The notes: generated from the sequence alone by a model not told the origin. A stretch of DNA of 64,000 nucleotides from Lampropedia cohaerens (GCF_001005215.1 NZ_LBNQ01000040.1:1-64000); one strand, 5' to 3'. Shown: positions 7,528 through 15,222, counted from the stretch's first letter. Made by a program: numbers and translations.

Positions 7528-8454
7528 TTATTGCCTTGTCAGCCAGTCATGGACGGTTGACCGGCTAACACTAAGTACCTCTGCAATCTCTCGCACACTG
7601 TTGCCCATCGTGTGAAGCCAGATTGCGCGCTCCAGCAGTTCCTTGCGCTTGGCAGCACCCTTGCGAGCACCACGGCTGGCCTGCGCTTGGCGAAAGCCTT
7701 CAGGGGTGAATCTCTGCCACGTCCAGCGTGCTACAGATCGGGCAATGGCGCGCACTTCGGCTTCGGTCAAGGGGATGGCCAGCGTTGCATTCATGGCGGC
7801 TGCAATGGCCTGAACGTCTGCCAGAAAGGCTTCATTGCCACCGGGGCGCCAGTGTTTGCGCACGGCCTGATAGCTGGCCTTGCGCAGGTGTTCGAACAGG
7901 TAGCAATTGCGCCCCAGCCCAGCATAGTCTTCGCGTACGGCGCAGCGCATCATTTCCTTGGCCGTCGGCAGCTTGACCCATTCGGCCAGTTCGCCCAGGT
8001 CATAGGGTTGCGTACGGGGGCATTCGGTCAGCCAGTGCGGATGCAGCGGGTTTTGCGTCACCACGCCGCGATAGCCAAAGTCGCCACCCCATGCGGTATT
8101 GAGGCCGTGCTGAACGGCGGCCAGGTACTGGATGGGGTGGGCGTGTGCAATGTCGGTGGTTGGCACCGGCGCTGCAAGCTGATAGGCCACATGCGCATGG
8201 CCTGTGCGTGGATTGGTGGTGGTGAAACTCGGTGCCGGGCAATTGGCAGCTTGCCAATAGCGAGCGGCTCCGGGTGTGTCCACGTCCAGTACAATCCACC
8301 GCACCAGATTGGATGCGTTCGGCTGGATGTGCGGGTGCTTCAATGCCTCATCGCGCAGGCTGCGGGATATTCCTTGGCGGGGGTCGTCCGTACAGAATGC
8401 GCGATGGGGAACACTGCCAGCAAACGCCTCAAGGGGCGCTGGCAATGCTGACAT
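7528..8454 (-). CDS. Replication protein (RepA/replicase-like with PriCT domain and C-terminal HTH)
   Basis: A 308-residue protein. Residues about 45-135 (RWIVLDVDTPGAARYW, then PSFTTTNPRTGHAHVAYQL) match the catalytic core of ColE2-type plasmid replicases / primase-polymerases. Around 165-245 (GRNCYLFEHLRKASYQAV and LTEAEVRAIARSVARWTW) is a PriCT-1-like domain. The last 50 residues (GNSVREIAEVLSVSRSTVHD) form a resolvase-like helix-turn-helix. It would initiate island replication, and the iterons directly downstream are its likely target. Its ATG is next to the stop of the preceding HTH gene, so the two are coupled. Similar Rep/primase genes sit between alpA and the capsid genes in cfPICIs. 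Confidence 0.82.
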   Translation of the reverse strand: MSALPAPLEAFAGSVPHRAFCTDDPRQGISRSLRDEALKHPHIQPNASNLVRWIVLDVDTPGAARYWQAANCPAPSFTTTNPRTGHAHVAYQLAAPVPTTDIAHAHPIQYLAAVQHGLNTAWGGDFGYRGVVTQNPLHPHWLTECPRTQPYDLGELAEWVKLPTAKEMMRCAVREDYAGLGRNCYLFEHLRKASYQAVRKHWRPGGNEAFLADVQAIAAAMNATLAIPLTEAEVRAIARSVARWTWQRFTPEGFRQAQASRGARKGAAKRKELLERAIWLHTMGNSVREIAEVLSVSRSTVHDWLTRQ

Positions 8455-8679
8455 TTAGCGTTGCGTTCCAGCGATCAGCCAATAGCGCTTGACTTTGGTG
8501 GTCCGGCCAAACCGGGTCGGCACGGTCTCCCAATCGTCGTGAATGCGGTGGCCATCCTTGCGCAGTTCGGAGATGGTGGAGTGCAAGCAATGGTCGCCGT
8601 AGAACTCCGCATCAAAGCGGTTCAGAGAGCGCGTGTGTAGCGCCTCCAAGATTACGGTTTTCTTGTGGGGGTGTTGCAT
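8455..8679 (-). CDS. Small winged-helix-like DNA-binding protein
   Basis: A 74-residue basic protein starting MQHPHKKTVILEALHTRSLN. The pattern AEFYGDHCLHSTISELRKDGHRI, followed by a strand pair ending RYWLI, looks like a winged helix in which HSTISELRKDG is the recognition helix. Proteins of this type often sit between alpA and rep in phages and satellites. The start at 8679 is preceded by GAGGGGGCGAAG, a good ribosome site; a start at 8727 would overlap alpA. Its function is probably regulatory or accessory to replication, but this is not demonstrated. Confidence 0.6.
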   Translation of the reverse strand: MQHPHKKTVILEALHTRSLNRFDAEFYGDHCLHSTISELRKDGHRIHDDWETVPTRFGRTTKVKRYWLIAGTQR

Positions 8680-8689
8680 CTTCGCCCCC

Positions 8690-8935
8690 TCATTGCGCTT
8701 GCTTGCGCAGCCATTCGCGCACTTCACCGGCTACCCAACGGGTGCAGCGAATGCCGAATTTGCGCGGGGCGGGGAAATCACCAGCGGCCACGCGGCGGCG
8801 GATGGTGGCTTCACTGAAGCCCGTCATTTGACGGACGGTTTCTATCTTGAGTAGCGCTTCCTGAATCTGCGCGGCATAAATGCTCTGCGGTTGGCTGCGT
8901 TGCTTGTACTTACTGAGACTTACTTGTTGCGTCAT
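8690..8935 (-). CDS. alpA: AlpA-family transcriptional regulator
   Basis: An 81-residue protein whose core (ALLKIETVRQMTGFSEATIR, then RRVAAGDFPAPRKFGIRCTRW and EVREWLRKQ) is the AlpA/excisionase-like winged helix (phage_AlpA). Family members activate satellite excision and expression genes, as in P4-like elements and Gram-negative PICIs. It lies 10 bases upstream of the winged-helix gene and heads the replication cluster; a terminator (8994-9024) separates it from the cargo gene upstream. Its own promoter should lie between 8936 and 8994, but no consensus boxes are obvious. Confidence 0.88.
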   Translation of the reverse strand: MTQQVSLSKYKQRSQPQSIYAAQIQEALLKIETVRQMTGFSEATIRRRVAAGDFPAPRKFGIRCTRWVAGEVREWLRKQAQ

Positions 8936-8993
8936 TTTGCACCTCGTTGTTTCGATGGGTGCAATGCTTCAGTCTCAGGGTTGCATCAGGGCA

Positions 8994-9024
8994 AGAAAAA
9001 ATTGCCTGACAGCAGGCTCAGGCC
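8994..9024 (-). terminator. Rho-independent terminator after the cargo gene
   Basis: On the minus strand GCCTGA (9023-9018) pairs with TCAGGC (9009-9004) around an eight-base loop, followed by AATTTTTTC. It lies 11 bases beyond the stop of the 9035-9898 gene and blocks read-through into alpA. Confidence 0.75.
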
Positions 9025-9034
9025 AATCTGAAGG

Positions 9035-9898
9035 TTATTTTCTTAGATGATCCGGCCTTGTGATTAAGTCAATCGCTTCAGCCTCTCTGTTTGATAGTTT
9101 GAACTCCTCTTTGAGCCAGTGTGTGACTTGTTTTTGAAGCGGCCAAGTGTCTTCTGATGCATACTTTTGGTTTACTTTTTCTGCAATACTCGCCAGCCTG
9201 GTGTTCCCTCTCTCTAGATATGGTGATATTTCTGATGAGGGCTTGTTATCAAATCTCTCCCTCAGGGTGGTTGCGATTATTTGAAGTTGATCCTCTCGAA
9301 GTTCATCGGCAGAAAAGAATAGCTCATATTCCTCCAATTCATTTCTATTGATGTATATTTTTTTGCCCCACTCGGGAAACTCATTTCCCTTGGTGGCGTA
9401 TCGGTATTTCCCGAAAATCTCAATAAATGACAACATTGGGCTATTAATGACTCTCGCATACCTGCCAAGCTCGCGTGCTTCATATATTGGTAGTGCGCGG
9501 TAAACCTTGTGACATAAATATCCTGCGTAACTATGCAGAGCATCCATGATCGGATCTAGAGCGTAGCTTAACACTTGATGCATTGGTTGGTCTGCTTTTA
9601 TTTGATTTATATGCCATCCACCATCAAAAAGAGAGTCTTCCGAATAAATCACTTCCTTTAAGCACCATTGTTCAAATGTAATCCATAGATCGTCATTTAT
9701 TATTTTTCCTCCAGAATGAGCGTTTAAAATATGGTGTGAAACGTAGCCAAAAATCCTTCGCTCAGGCATATCTTTGGGAATTCTTGAAACATATTTGGCG
9801 TACTCGACAATTAAATTTAAATCATCTCTTCTCTCTAATAAATCTTTATTAAAAATTTCCCATTCTCTAAGTAGTTGTTGGCGCTCTATACTATCCAT
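9035..9898 (-). CDS. Orphan AT-rich cargo protein of unknown function
   Basis: A 287-residue soluble-looking protein beginning MDSIERQQLLREWEIFNKDL. I recognise no family. It is rich in aromatic and acidic residues, has no signal peptide or membrane segment, is mostly helical by appearance, and ends in a basic helix-rich tail (LKEEFKLSNREAEAIDLITR). Its codons are far more A/T-rich than those of the flanking genes, indicating separate acquisition. A GGAGG-type ribosome site precedes the ATG. Terminators lie on both sides (8994-9024 and 9921-9955), the signature of a moron: an independently transcribed cargo gene. In PICIs, genes in this position often encode phage interference or defence functions; that role is inference here. 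Confidence 0.7.
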   Translation of the reverse strand: MDSIERQQLLREWEIFNKDLLERRDDLNLIVEYAKYVSRIPKDMPERRIFGYVSHHILNAHSGGKIINDDLWITFEQWCLKEVIYSEDSLFDGGWHINQIKADQPMHQVLSYALDPIMDALHSYAGYLCHKVYRALPIYEARELGRYARVINSPMLSFIEIFGKYRYATKGNEFPEWGKKIYINRNELEEYELFFSADELREDQLQIIATTLRERFDNKPSSEISPYLERGNTRLASIAEKVNQKYASEDTWPLQKQVTHWLKEEFKLSNREAEAIDLITRPDHLRK

Positions 9899-9920
9899 TT
9901 CATCCCTCCAGTTTCTCTGA

Positions 9921-9955
9921 TAAAAAACAGCCCCACCCGTCAGGGAAACGGGCTT
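9921..9955 (-). terminator. Rho-independent terminator upstream of the cargo gene
   Basis: On the minus strand AGCCCGT pairs with the downstream ACGGG/GGGCT side (arms about 9948-9954 and 9929-9940), followed by GTTTTTTA (9928-9921). It ends transcription of the 9988-10488 gene just before the cargo gene. Confidence 0.6.
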
Positions 9956-9987
9956 TCGGGGATCAGCCTAAGGCTGGTGGAAAGTGC

Positions 9988-10488
9988 TCAAGCGTCATGC
10001 TTGGGCTTCTTTGCCTCGATGTGGGGCAAGTCGTTAATCAGACTGCTTGCTTCCTCTGCGGCATGGATGTCACTCTTCAGCCGCCTGCGTATGTACTTGG
10101 CTTCTTGTGGGGCCGCGTAGCGCGTTGCACGCAGCAGCTCAGCAACATGCAGCAGCCCATACGCAAGATCGTCTGGCTTTTGACTGCTGGCTTTCAGTCG
10201 CTCCAACTCTGCGATGGCCACGCGAATAACGTAGTCTCCGCACACTGATCGAGTGCAACATTCCGGCCATACGTGGTCAGCGGGCATCGGCTCGCCTGAA
10301 CCGCCTTCGATCATGGCGGCTTCAGTGGCGCGCACTGAGAACAGCAGGCGGTCGATCAGGTGGCCAGCGATGACGGCAGCGTGCGCCTTTGTGGTCGGGG
10401 TGGTGGGCTTGAGATTCATGTCGCCCCCCCTAGCAAGTCGCGCATCTTGGTGCGCACGGCTTGTCTCTGTTAAAGTTTGCGTGTCCAT
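9988..10488 (-). CDS. Hypothetical island protein
   Basis: A 166-residue protein beginning MDTQTLTETSRAHQDARLAR. No family is recognised. The centre is helical (HLIDRLLFSVRATEAAMIEG, then YVIRVAIAELERLKAS) and the C-terminus is charged (AKYIRRRLKSDIHAAEEASS). Two cysteines in CCTRSVC could bind metal but are too few to claim. The start at 10488 follows AAAGGA with six bases spacing; an internal ATG at 10419, behind a G-rich stretch, is an alternative. It lies downstream of int, in the same direction, and ends at a terminator. Confidence 0.6.
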   Translation of the reverse strand: MDTQTLTETSRAHQDARLARGGDMNLKPTTPTTKAHAAVIAGHLIDRLLFSVRATEAAMIEGGSGEPMPADHVWPECCTRSVCGDYVIRVAIAELERLKASSQKPDDLAYGLLHVAELLRATRYAAPQEAKYIRRRLKSDIHAAEEASSLINDLPHIEAKKPKHDA

Positions 10489-10583
10489 TTTTCATCCTTT
10501 GATGATGGTCAGGCGGGCGGGTTGTTCTCAGGCTTCCCGTTCGCCATCTTCGCCCCTGAAAAACCGCGCAGGGGCACCGCGGG

Positions 10584-11822
10584 TTAAGCCTTGCGAAACT
10601 CGATTACTTGCGCACCCTGGCGCAGTTCGTCCAGATAGTCCGCCCACTGCTGCATCAGCTTGCGGCGTTGCGTCAGGAATTGGGCGCGGTCATAAGCAGC
10701 ACCCAGCGGGCCTGACTTGTTGTGGGCAAGCTGGGCCTCGATCACGTCGGGGTTGGCGTCCAGTTGCTCCACTAGCATCGTGCGTGCCATGGCGCGGAAA
10801 CCGTGTGCGGTCATTTCCTCGTTGCTGAAGCTCATGCGGCGCAGCGCCAGCCTCACCGTGTTTTCGCTCATCGGTCGCGCCTTGGTGGTGAGGGCTGGGA
10901 AGACGTACTTTCCACCGCCGGTTAGCGGGTAAATCTCCTGCAGCAGCTTGACGGCCTGCTTGGCCAGTGGCACCAGGTGGGGCCTGCCGTTGAGCTTTTC
11001 CTGCTTGGTGCGCTTCATCTTGACGCTGGGGATCGTCCACATGGCGTCCTGAAGGTCTACTTCCTCCCACTCCATCATGCGCACGTTGCCGGGCCGCTGG
11101 AAGGTGAGGGCGCTCAGCAGCATGGCCACGCGGGTGACGGGTTGGCCGGTGTAGCCATCCATCGCTCGCAGCAATTCACCGGCGCGGGCAGGTTCAAGCA
11201 CTGCGGCCATGTTCTTGGTCGTCACGGGCTTGAGGGCACCGTGTAGGTCCGGCGAAGGGTTGCGTTCGCAGCGTCCGGTGGCGATGGCGTAGCGGAACAC
11301 CTGGCCTGTGGTCTGGCGCAGCGTGTGGGCGGTTTCAATTGCGCCGCGTCGTTCAATACGTCGCAGAACCTGTAGCAGTATCGGTGCGGTTATCTTGTCG
11401 ACCGGCATTGCACCGATCCAAGGGAATACGTCCTTTTCCAGACGCTCCAGCCAGCGGGTGGCGTATTTCTCACTCCAGCCGTCGCGCTTGATTTCATGTA
11501 GCTCACGCGCTACGGCTTCGAAGGTGTTACTGGACTGGTGGCGGTTGAACAGCTTTTCTTCCTGCCGTTTCATCGCCGGGTCGATGCCCTTGGCGTGGAG
11601 TAGGCGGGCTTCATCGCGCGCCAGCCGGGCCTGTTTGAGCGAGATGGTCGGATAGCGTCCCAGCGCCAGACGCTTTTCCTTGCCGCCGAAGTAGTACTTC
11701 CAGAACCAGCGCAGCGATCCGGAAGGGCCAGCTTCCAGATACAGCCCCCCGCTGTCGCTCAGCCTGACACGCTTTTTGTCAGGCGGGCAGCGCAGGTTTT
11801 TGCATTCGATTTCTGTGAGCAT
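10584..11822 (-). CDS. int: Tyrosine-recombinase integrase (DUF4102 / P4 type)
   Basis: A 412-residue phage integrase. Residues 1-90 form the DUF4102 arm-binding domain (LRCPPDKKRVRLSDSGGLYL, GSLRWFWKYYFGGKEKRLAL). A core-binding SAM-like domain follows (YATRWLERLEKDVFPWIGAM). The catalytic domain carries Arg in LTFQRPGNVRMMEW, the H-x-x-R box in TAHGFRAMARTML, a later His in AQLAHNKSG, and the nucleophilic Tyr in GAAYDRAQF. It would integrate and excise the island at tRNA-Arg. It is the gene nearest the tRNA, as is usual for this class, and a GTTCCCCT motif in inverted orientation lies at 11823-11830 right at its start. Confidence 0.95.
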   Translation of the reverse strand: MLTEIECKNLRCPPDKKRVRLSDSGGLYLEAGPSGSLRWFWKYYFGGKEKRLALGRYPTISLKQARLARDEARLLHAKGIDPAMKRQEEKLFNRHQSSNTFEAVARELHEIKRDGWSEKYATRWLERLEKDVFPWIGAMPVDKITAPILLQVLRRIERRGAIETAHTLRQTTGQVFRYAIATGRCERNPSPDLHGALKPVTTKNMAAVLEPARAGELLRAMDGYTGQPVTRVAMLLSALTFQRPGNVRMMEWEEVDLQDAMWTIPSVKMKRTKQEKLNGRPHLVPLAKQAVKLLQEIYPLTGGGKYVFPALTTKARPMSENTVRLALRRMSFSNEEMTAHGFRAMARTMLVEQLDANPDVIEAQLAHNKSGPLGAAYDRAQFLTQRRKLMQQWADYLDELRQGAQVIEFRKA

Positions 11823-11890
11823 AGGGGAACAAATCCGGAGGAGAACGCGAAAAGTCGCTTCGTTCCCCTAATTGTTCCCCTCGCTCCCCT
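11823..11890. repeat. Right-end GTTCCCCT repeats (possible integrase arm sites)
   Basis: GTTCCCCT occurs at 11862-11869 and 11874-11881, a one-base variant GCTCCCCT at 11883-11890, and an inverted copy at 11823-11830. With the copies at the left end (396-403, 581-588, 593-600), this gives clusters at both ends of the element, as expected for arm-type sites of a lambda/P4-like integrase. They also overlap the int upstream region and could mediate autoregulation. Confidence 0.5.
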
Positions 11891-12000
11891 AAATTGCAAG
11901 GCATCGTCATGACGCCACATGATTCAATAAATGCCGTAACTCATTGAATTTCAAGTGAGAAATGGCTGTTTATGAGTCATCATGATTTTAATCAATGGCC
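11885..12000. repeat. Right direct repeat / tRNA-proximal attachment site
   Basis: This is the second copy of the 116-bp direct repeat (compare 398-513, offset 11487). Its last five bases encode the discriminator base, CCA tail and final acceptor base of tRNA-Arg, so the tRNA is restored at this junction. Confidence 0.85.
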
Positions 12001-12072
12001 TGCCAGGAGGGACTCGAACCCCCGACCTGCTGCTTAGAAGGCAGCTGCTCTATCCAGTTGAGCTACTGGCAG
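11996..12072 (-). tRNA. tRNA-Arg (anticodon TCT)
   Basis: A 77-base cloverleaf. The acceptor arms CTGCCAG and CTGGCAG pair perfectly, the D-arm starts GCTC, the anticodon stem-loop CTGC-CTTCTAA-GCAG carries TCT, the T-arm contains GTTCGAGTC, and a genomically encoded CCA ends at 11996. It is the integration target of the neighbouring island. Confidence 0.97.
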
Positions 12073-12169
12073 TTGGTCCGCATGGCCTTGCGCCGTGGCC
12101 GCTGCTGGGACGGGGCGCATCATACCAGCAGCGTCGTCGGCGAAAAGCAGCAAGGACTGCGGCAAGTGC

Positions 12170-13399
12170 CTATCCGCGTCTGAACGGGCTGTGCTGGGCC
12201 AGCAAGCTTGTGTAGTCTGCCTGTGCCTGGCTTTCCTGCGCCAGATGTTCCTTGAGCGCGGCGGCAAAGTGCGCGTCGGCAATCCAGTGTGCGGAATGTG
12301 TGGGCGCAGGCAGCAGCGCGCGGGCCAGCTTGTGCTCGCCCTGCGCGCCGCCTTCGAAGCGCTGCACGCGATGCGCGATGCACCACGCGATTGTCTGGTA
12401 GTAGCACAGGTCAAAGTGCAGCAAGTCCACGCGCTGCAGTGCGCCCCAGTAGCGACCATAGACTGTCTGTATGCCATCGTCACGCTCGTGCATGCCCAGC
12501 AGGCTGCAGGCGATTGGCTGTCCGGCACGCATGGCGACGATGAGCAGCCAGGCATCGGGCATGGTGGTGCGCATGGCCTCCCAGAATGCAGCAGTCAGGT
12601 AGGGGGCGTTGCCATGTTCGAGATAGGTGGTTTCGTAGCACGCGCGAAAGAACGCCCAGTCTGCCGCCGTGATGGCTGCGCCGCGCAGGACGCGGTAGGT
12701 TACGCCCGCCTCGGCAACGCGGCGCATCTCCTGGCGGATCTTGCGGCGCTTGTCGCGCTGCAGGCTGGAGAGAAAATCGTCGAAATCGGTAAAGGGCTGC
12801 AACGTGGCAGGGTGGCGGTTGTGCCAGTGGAACTGCACGCCCTGGCGCTGCAGCCAGCCTGCGTCGCGCAAGGCCTGCGTCTGTTGCTCGTCAAGAAACA
12901 GGACGTGGGCGGTCTCGACCTCCAGCTTGCGCCAGATGGCCGGCAGTGCCGTTATGAGCTGCGCGCGATCGGCTGCATTGCGGGCCAGCAGGCGCGGACC
13001 GGGCACAGGGGTGAAGGGCACGGCAATCAAGGCCTTGGGGTAATAGGCCCGTCCATGGGCCGCATATGCGCGCGCCCAGGCGAAGTCAAACACGTACTCG
13101 CCCCATGAGTGACTCTTGAGGTACATGGGCGCTGCCGCAATGACTGCGTCTTCGCCTTCCCGATGGAGGGTGACGTGGCAGGGCGTCCACCCCGTCTCCG
13201 GGCAGGCGCTGGCACTGCTTTCCAGCGCCTGCAGGTAGGCATGGCGAAGAAACGGATTGGCCTGTGGCTGGTCGGCTAACAGCGCATCCCATTGCGCGGC
13301 GTCGATGTCGGCCATGCGGGGGTGCAGGCGCGCGATAATGCCAGCGCTTTGTGCCCTTGTTGGCCTGCCGCGCGCGGGCGATGGTGTTTCCTCATGCAT
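12170..13399 (-). CDS. FemAB/GNAT-like acyltransferase (peptidogalycan biosynthesis/recognition family)
   Basis: A 409-residue protein of the DUF482 / PF04339 family of GNAT-fold acyltransferases. Diagnostic stretches are NPFLRHAYLQALESS, MYLKSHSWGEYVFDFAWA, RDKRRKIRQEMRR and the C-terminal FEGGAQGEHKLARALLP. The substrate is unknown; by family name a cell-wall or peptide-related acylation is assumed. The annotated ATG at 13399 overlaps the ATG of the divergent nadE gene within one ATGCAT palindrome (13394-13399), so one of the two starts may be further downstream; an internal ATG (M-A-D-I-D-A) about 28 codons in is the obvious alternative here. Confidence 0.8.
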   Translation of the reverse strand: MHEETPSPARGRPTRAQSAGIIARLHPRMADIDAAQWDALLADQPQANPFLRHAYLQALESSASACPETGWTPCHVTLHREGEDAVIAAAPMYLKSHSWGEYVFDFAWARAYAAHGRAYYPKALIAVPFTPVPGPRLLARNAADRAQLITALPAIWRKLEVETAHVLFLDEQQTQALRDAGWLQRQGVQFHWHNRHPATLQPFTDFDDFLSSLQRDKRRKIRQEMRRVAEAGVTYRVLRGAAITAADWAFFRACYETTYLEHGNAPYLTAAFWEAMRTTMPDAWLLIVAMRAGQPIACSLLGMHERDDGIQTVYGRYWGALQRVDLLHFDLCYYQTIAWCIAHRVQRFEGGAQGEHKLARALLPAPTHSAHWIADAHFAAALKEHLAQESQAQADYTSLLAQHSPFRRG

Positions 13400-15139
13400 A
13401 GCTCTCTTTCGATTTGCGTCGCCCAGCTTAACCCCGTCGTCGGGGATGTGCAGGGCAACCTTGCCATGGCCTTACAGGCTGCCGAACAGGCGCAGCGCCA
13501 GGGTGCGGACCTGCTGGTGTTTCCGGAGCTGTTTCTGTGCGGCTATGCGGCCGAGGACCTGTTTTACCGCCCGGCCTTCCTGCAGGCCTGCGAGCAGGCG
13601 CTGCAGCAGTTGCGGGAGGCCAGCGCGCGCTGGCCGGCGCTGTGCATCGTCATGGGGCATCCCGAGCCGGTCGACGCCAGCCATCCTTGGCCGCAGGACA
13701 GTGATTTCCTCGCGCCAGCCTGGAATGCGGTCAGCGTCGTGCAGGCCGGGCAGGTGCGGGCGCGCTATCGCAAGCAGGCCTTGCCTAATTACGGCGTGTT
13801 CGATGAAAAGCGTTACTTTGCCAGCAGCGCGGTGATCGGTCACGGCCTGCCGGATGCGCAGGTGCAGCAGCAGCTGTCGACGGTGGTGGAGGTGCGTGGT
13901 GTGCGCATCGGGCTGCTGGTTTGCGAGGATGCGTGGATTGCCGAGCCCGCAGCCCGCGCACGGGAGGCGGGCGCGCAGGCGCTGGTAGTGGTCAATGCCT
14001 CGCCATTTGCGTTGGGCAAGCCGCAGCGGCGCCTTGCCGTGTTGCAGGCGCGTTGCCGGGAGGTGGCGTTGCCGATGGTGTATGCGCACATGGTCGGTGG
14101 ACAGGACGAGTTGGTGTTCGACGGCCATTCGTTCGCTGTCGATGCCGATGGCAGGCTTGCTGCGCAGGCGCCAGGCTTTCAGTCGTGCCTGTGGCCGCTG
14201 AAACTGGTGAATGACGCCGGTGGCGCACTGCGCTGGCAGGCAGTAAAGCAGACTTGCGCTGCGCCACCGCAGGCTGATGACGCGATGGCACAGATCTGGC
14301 CCGCGCTGGTGCTGGCTACGCGCGACTATGTGCGCAAGAACGGTTTCTCGCACGTGCTGCTGGGCCTCTCGGGCGGGCTGGACTCGGCACTGGTGCTGGC
14401 CATTGCGGTGGACGCGCTGGGCGCAGACAAAGTGCGTGCGGTGATGATGCCTTCGCCCTATACGGCCTCCATCAGTGTGGAAGACGCGCGCGAAATGGTG
14501 CGCCGACTGCAGGTGCGCTATGACGAAATCGGCATTCGCGACACATTCGAGGCGTTTCAGCGCAGTCTGGCGTCGCAGTTTGCCGGTACGCAGCCGGACA
14601 CGACCGAGGAGAACCTGCAGGCGCGCATCCGTGGCGTGATGCTGATGGCGCTGTCCAACAAGTTTGGCGCCTTGCTGCTGACGACGAGCAATAAGAGCGA
14701 GGCGGCGATGGGCTACGCCACGCTGTACGGCGACATGTGCGGAGGATTCGCGCCGCTCAAGGATGTCTACAAGTCCGATGCGTTCGAGCTCGCGCGCTGG
14801 CGCAATGCCCATGCGTTCGAAGGCGGAATTGCCAATCCGATTCCCCAGCGTATCATCAGCCGCCCCCCAAGCGCCGAGCTGCGCGAGAACCAGACTGACC
14901 AGGACAGTCTGCCGCCGTATGACATGCTCGATGCCATCCTGCGCCTGCGCATGGAGCAGGATCTGGCTGCCGAGGACATCATGGCGCAGGGCTATCCGCC
15001 AGAGCGGGTGGCGCAGGTGCTGCGCCTGCTGCGCATCAACGAGTACAAGCGCCGCCAGAGTGCGCCGGGCCCCAAGATCAGTCCGCGTGCATTCGGCAAA
15101 GACTGGCGCTACCCCATCACCAACCGTTTCGCAGGGTGA
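13394..15139 (+). CDS. nadE: NAD+ synthase (glutamine-hydrolysing)
   Basis: A 581-residue enzyme making NAD+ from deamido-NAD+, ATP and glutamine in the cytosol. The N-terminal nitrilase-type glutaminase shows the Glu-Lys-Cys triad in LLVFPELFLCG, YRKQALPNYGVFDEKRYF and GLLVCEDAW. The C-terminal synthase has the P-loop LLGLSGGLDSALVLA, followed by TTSNKSEAAMGYATLYGDMC. The start MHSSLSICVAQLNPVVGD at 13394 fits the family and is divergent from the acyltransferase, with both ATGs in one palindrome. No clear ribosome site is visible. Confidence 0.96.
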   Translation: MHSSLSICVAQLNPVVGDVQGNLAMALQAAEQAQRQGADLLVFPELFLCGYAAEDLFYRPAFLQACEQALQQLREASARWPALCIVMGHPEPVDASHPWPQDSDFLAPAWNAVSVVQAGQVRARYRKQALPNYGVFDEKRYFASSAVIGHGLPDAQVQQQLSTVVEVRGVRIGLLVCEDAWIAEPAARAREAGAQALVVVNASPFALGKPQRRLAVLQARCREVALPMVYAHMVGGQDELVFDGHSFAVDADGRLAAQAPGFQSCLWPLKLVNDAGGALRWQAVKQTCAAPPQADDAMAQIWPALVLATRDYVRKNGFSHVLLGLSGGLDSALVLAIAVDALGADKVRAVMMPSPYTASISVEDAREMVRRLQVRYDEIGIRDTFEAFQRSLASQFAGTQPDTTEENLQARIRGVMLMALSNKFGALLLTTSNKSEAAMGYATLYGDMCGGFAPLKDVYKSDAFELARWRNAHAFEGGIANPIPQRIISRPPSAELRENQTDQDSLPPYDMLDAILRLRMEQDLAAEDIMAQGYPPERVAQVLRLLRINEYKRRQSAPGPKISPRAFGKDWRYPITNRFAG

Positions 15140-15222
15140 TCCGTGGCGCACCGCGCCCGTGTGCCAGCGGGTGCTTTGCCGACATGCCCGCGCAAGGCAA
15201 ATCGCTTAACATCCCCGCATAG

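Larger units (their letters stand above)
398..12000 (-). mobile_element. Capsid-forming phage satellite (cfPICI-like island) integrated at tRNA-Arg
   Basis: The region is bounded by a 116-bp direct repeat and carries, all on the minus strand, a tyrosine integrase beside a tRNA gene, an AlpA regulator, a Rep-like replication protein, and a full HK97-type head module (capsid, protease, portal, HNH, TerS, TerL, two connectors). No tail, tape-measure, baseplate, holin or lysin gene is present and there is no room for them. From established knowledge, cfPICIs have this content and this size (roughly 10-15 kb): they package themselves in their own small or normal heads and use helper-phage tails. 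The alternative, a decayed prophage, is less likely because every gene is open, the head module is complete, and replication and regulatory genes of satellite type are present. Confidence 0.82.

Noticed and set aside
398-12000. A complete prophage
   Set aside because: No tail, tape-measure, baseplate, holin, lysin or repressor/antirepressor set; size and gene order fit a satellite.
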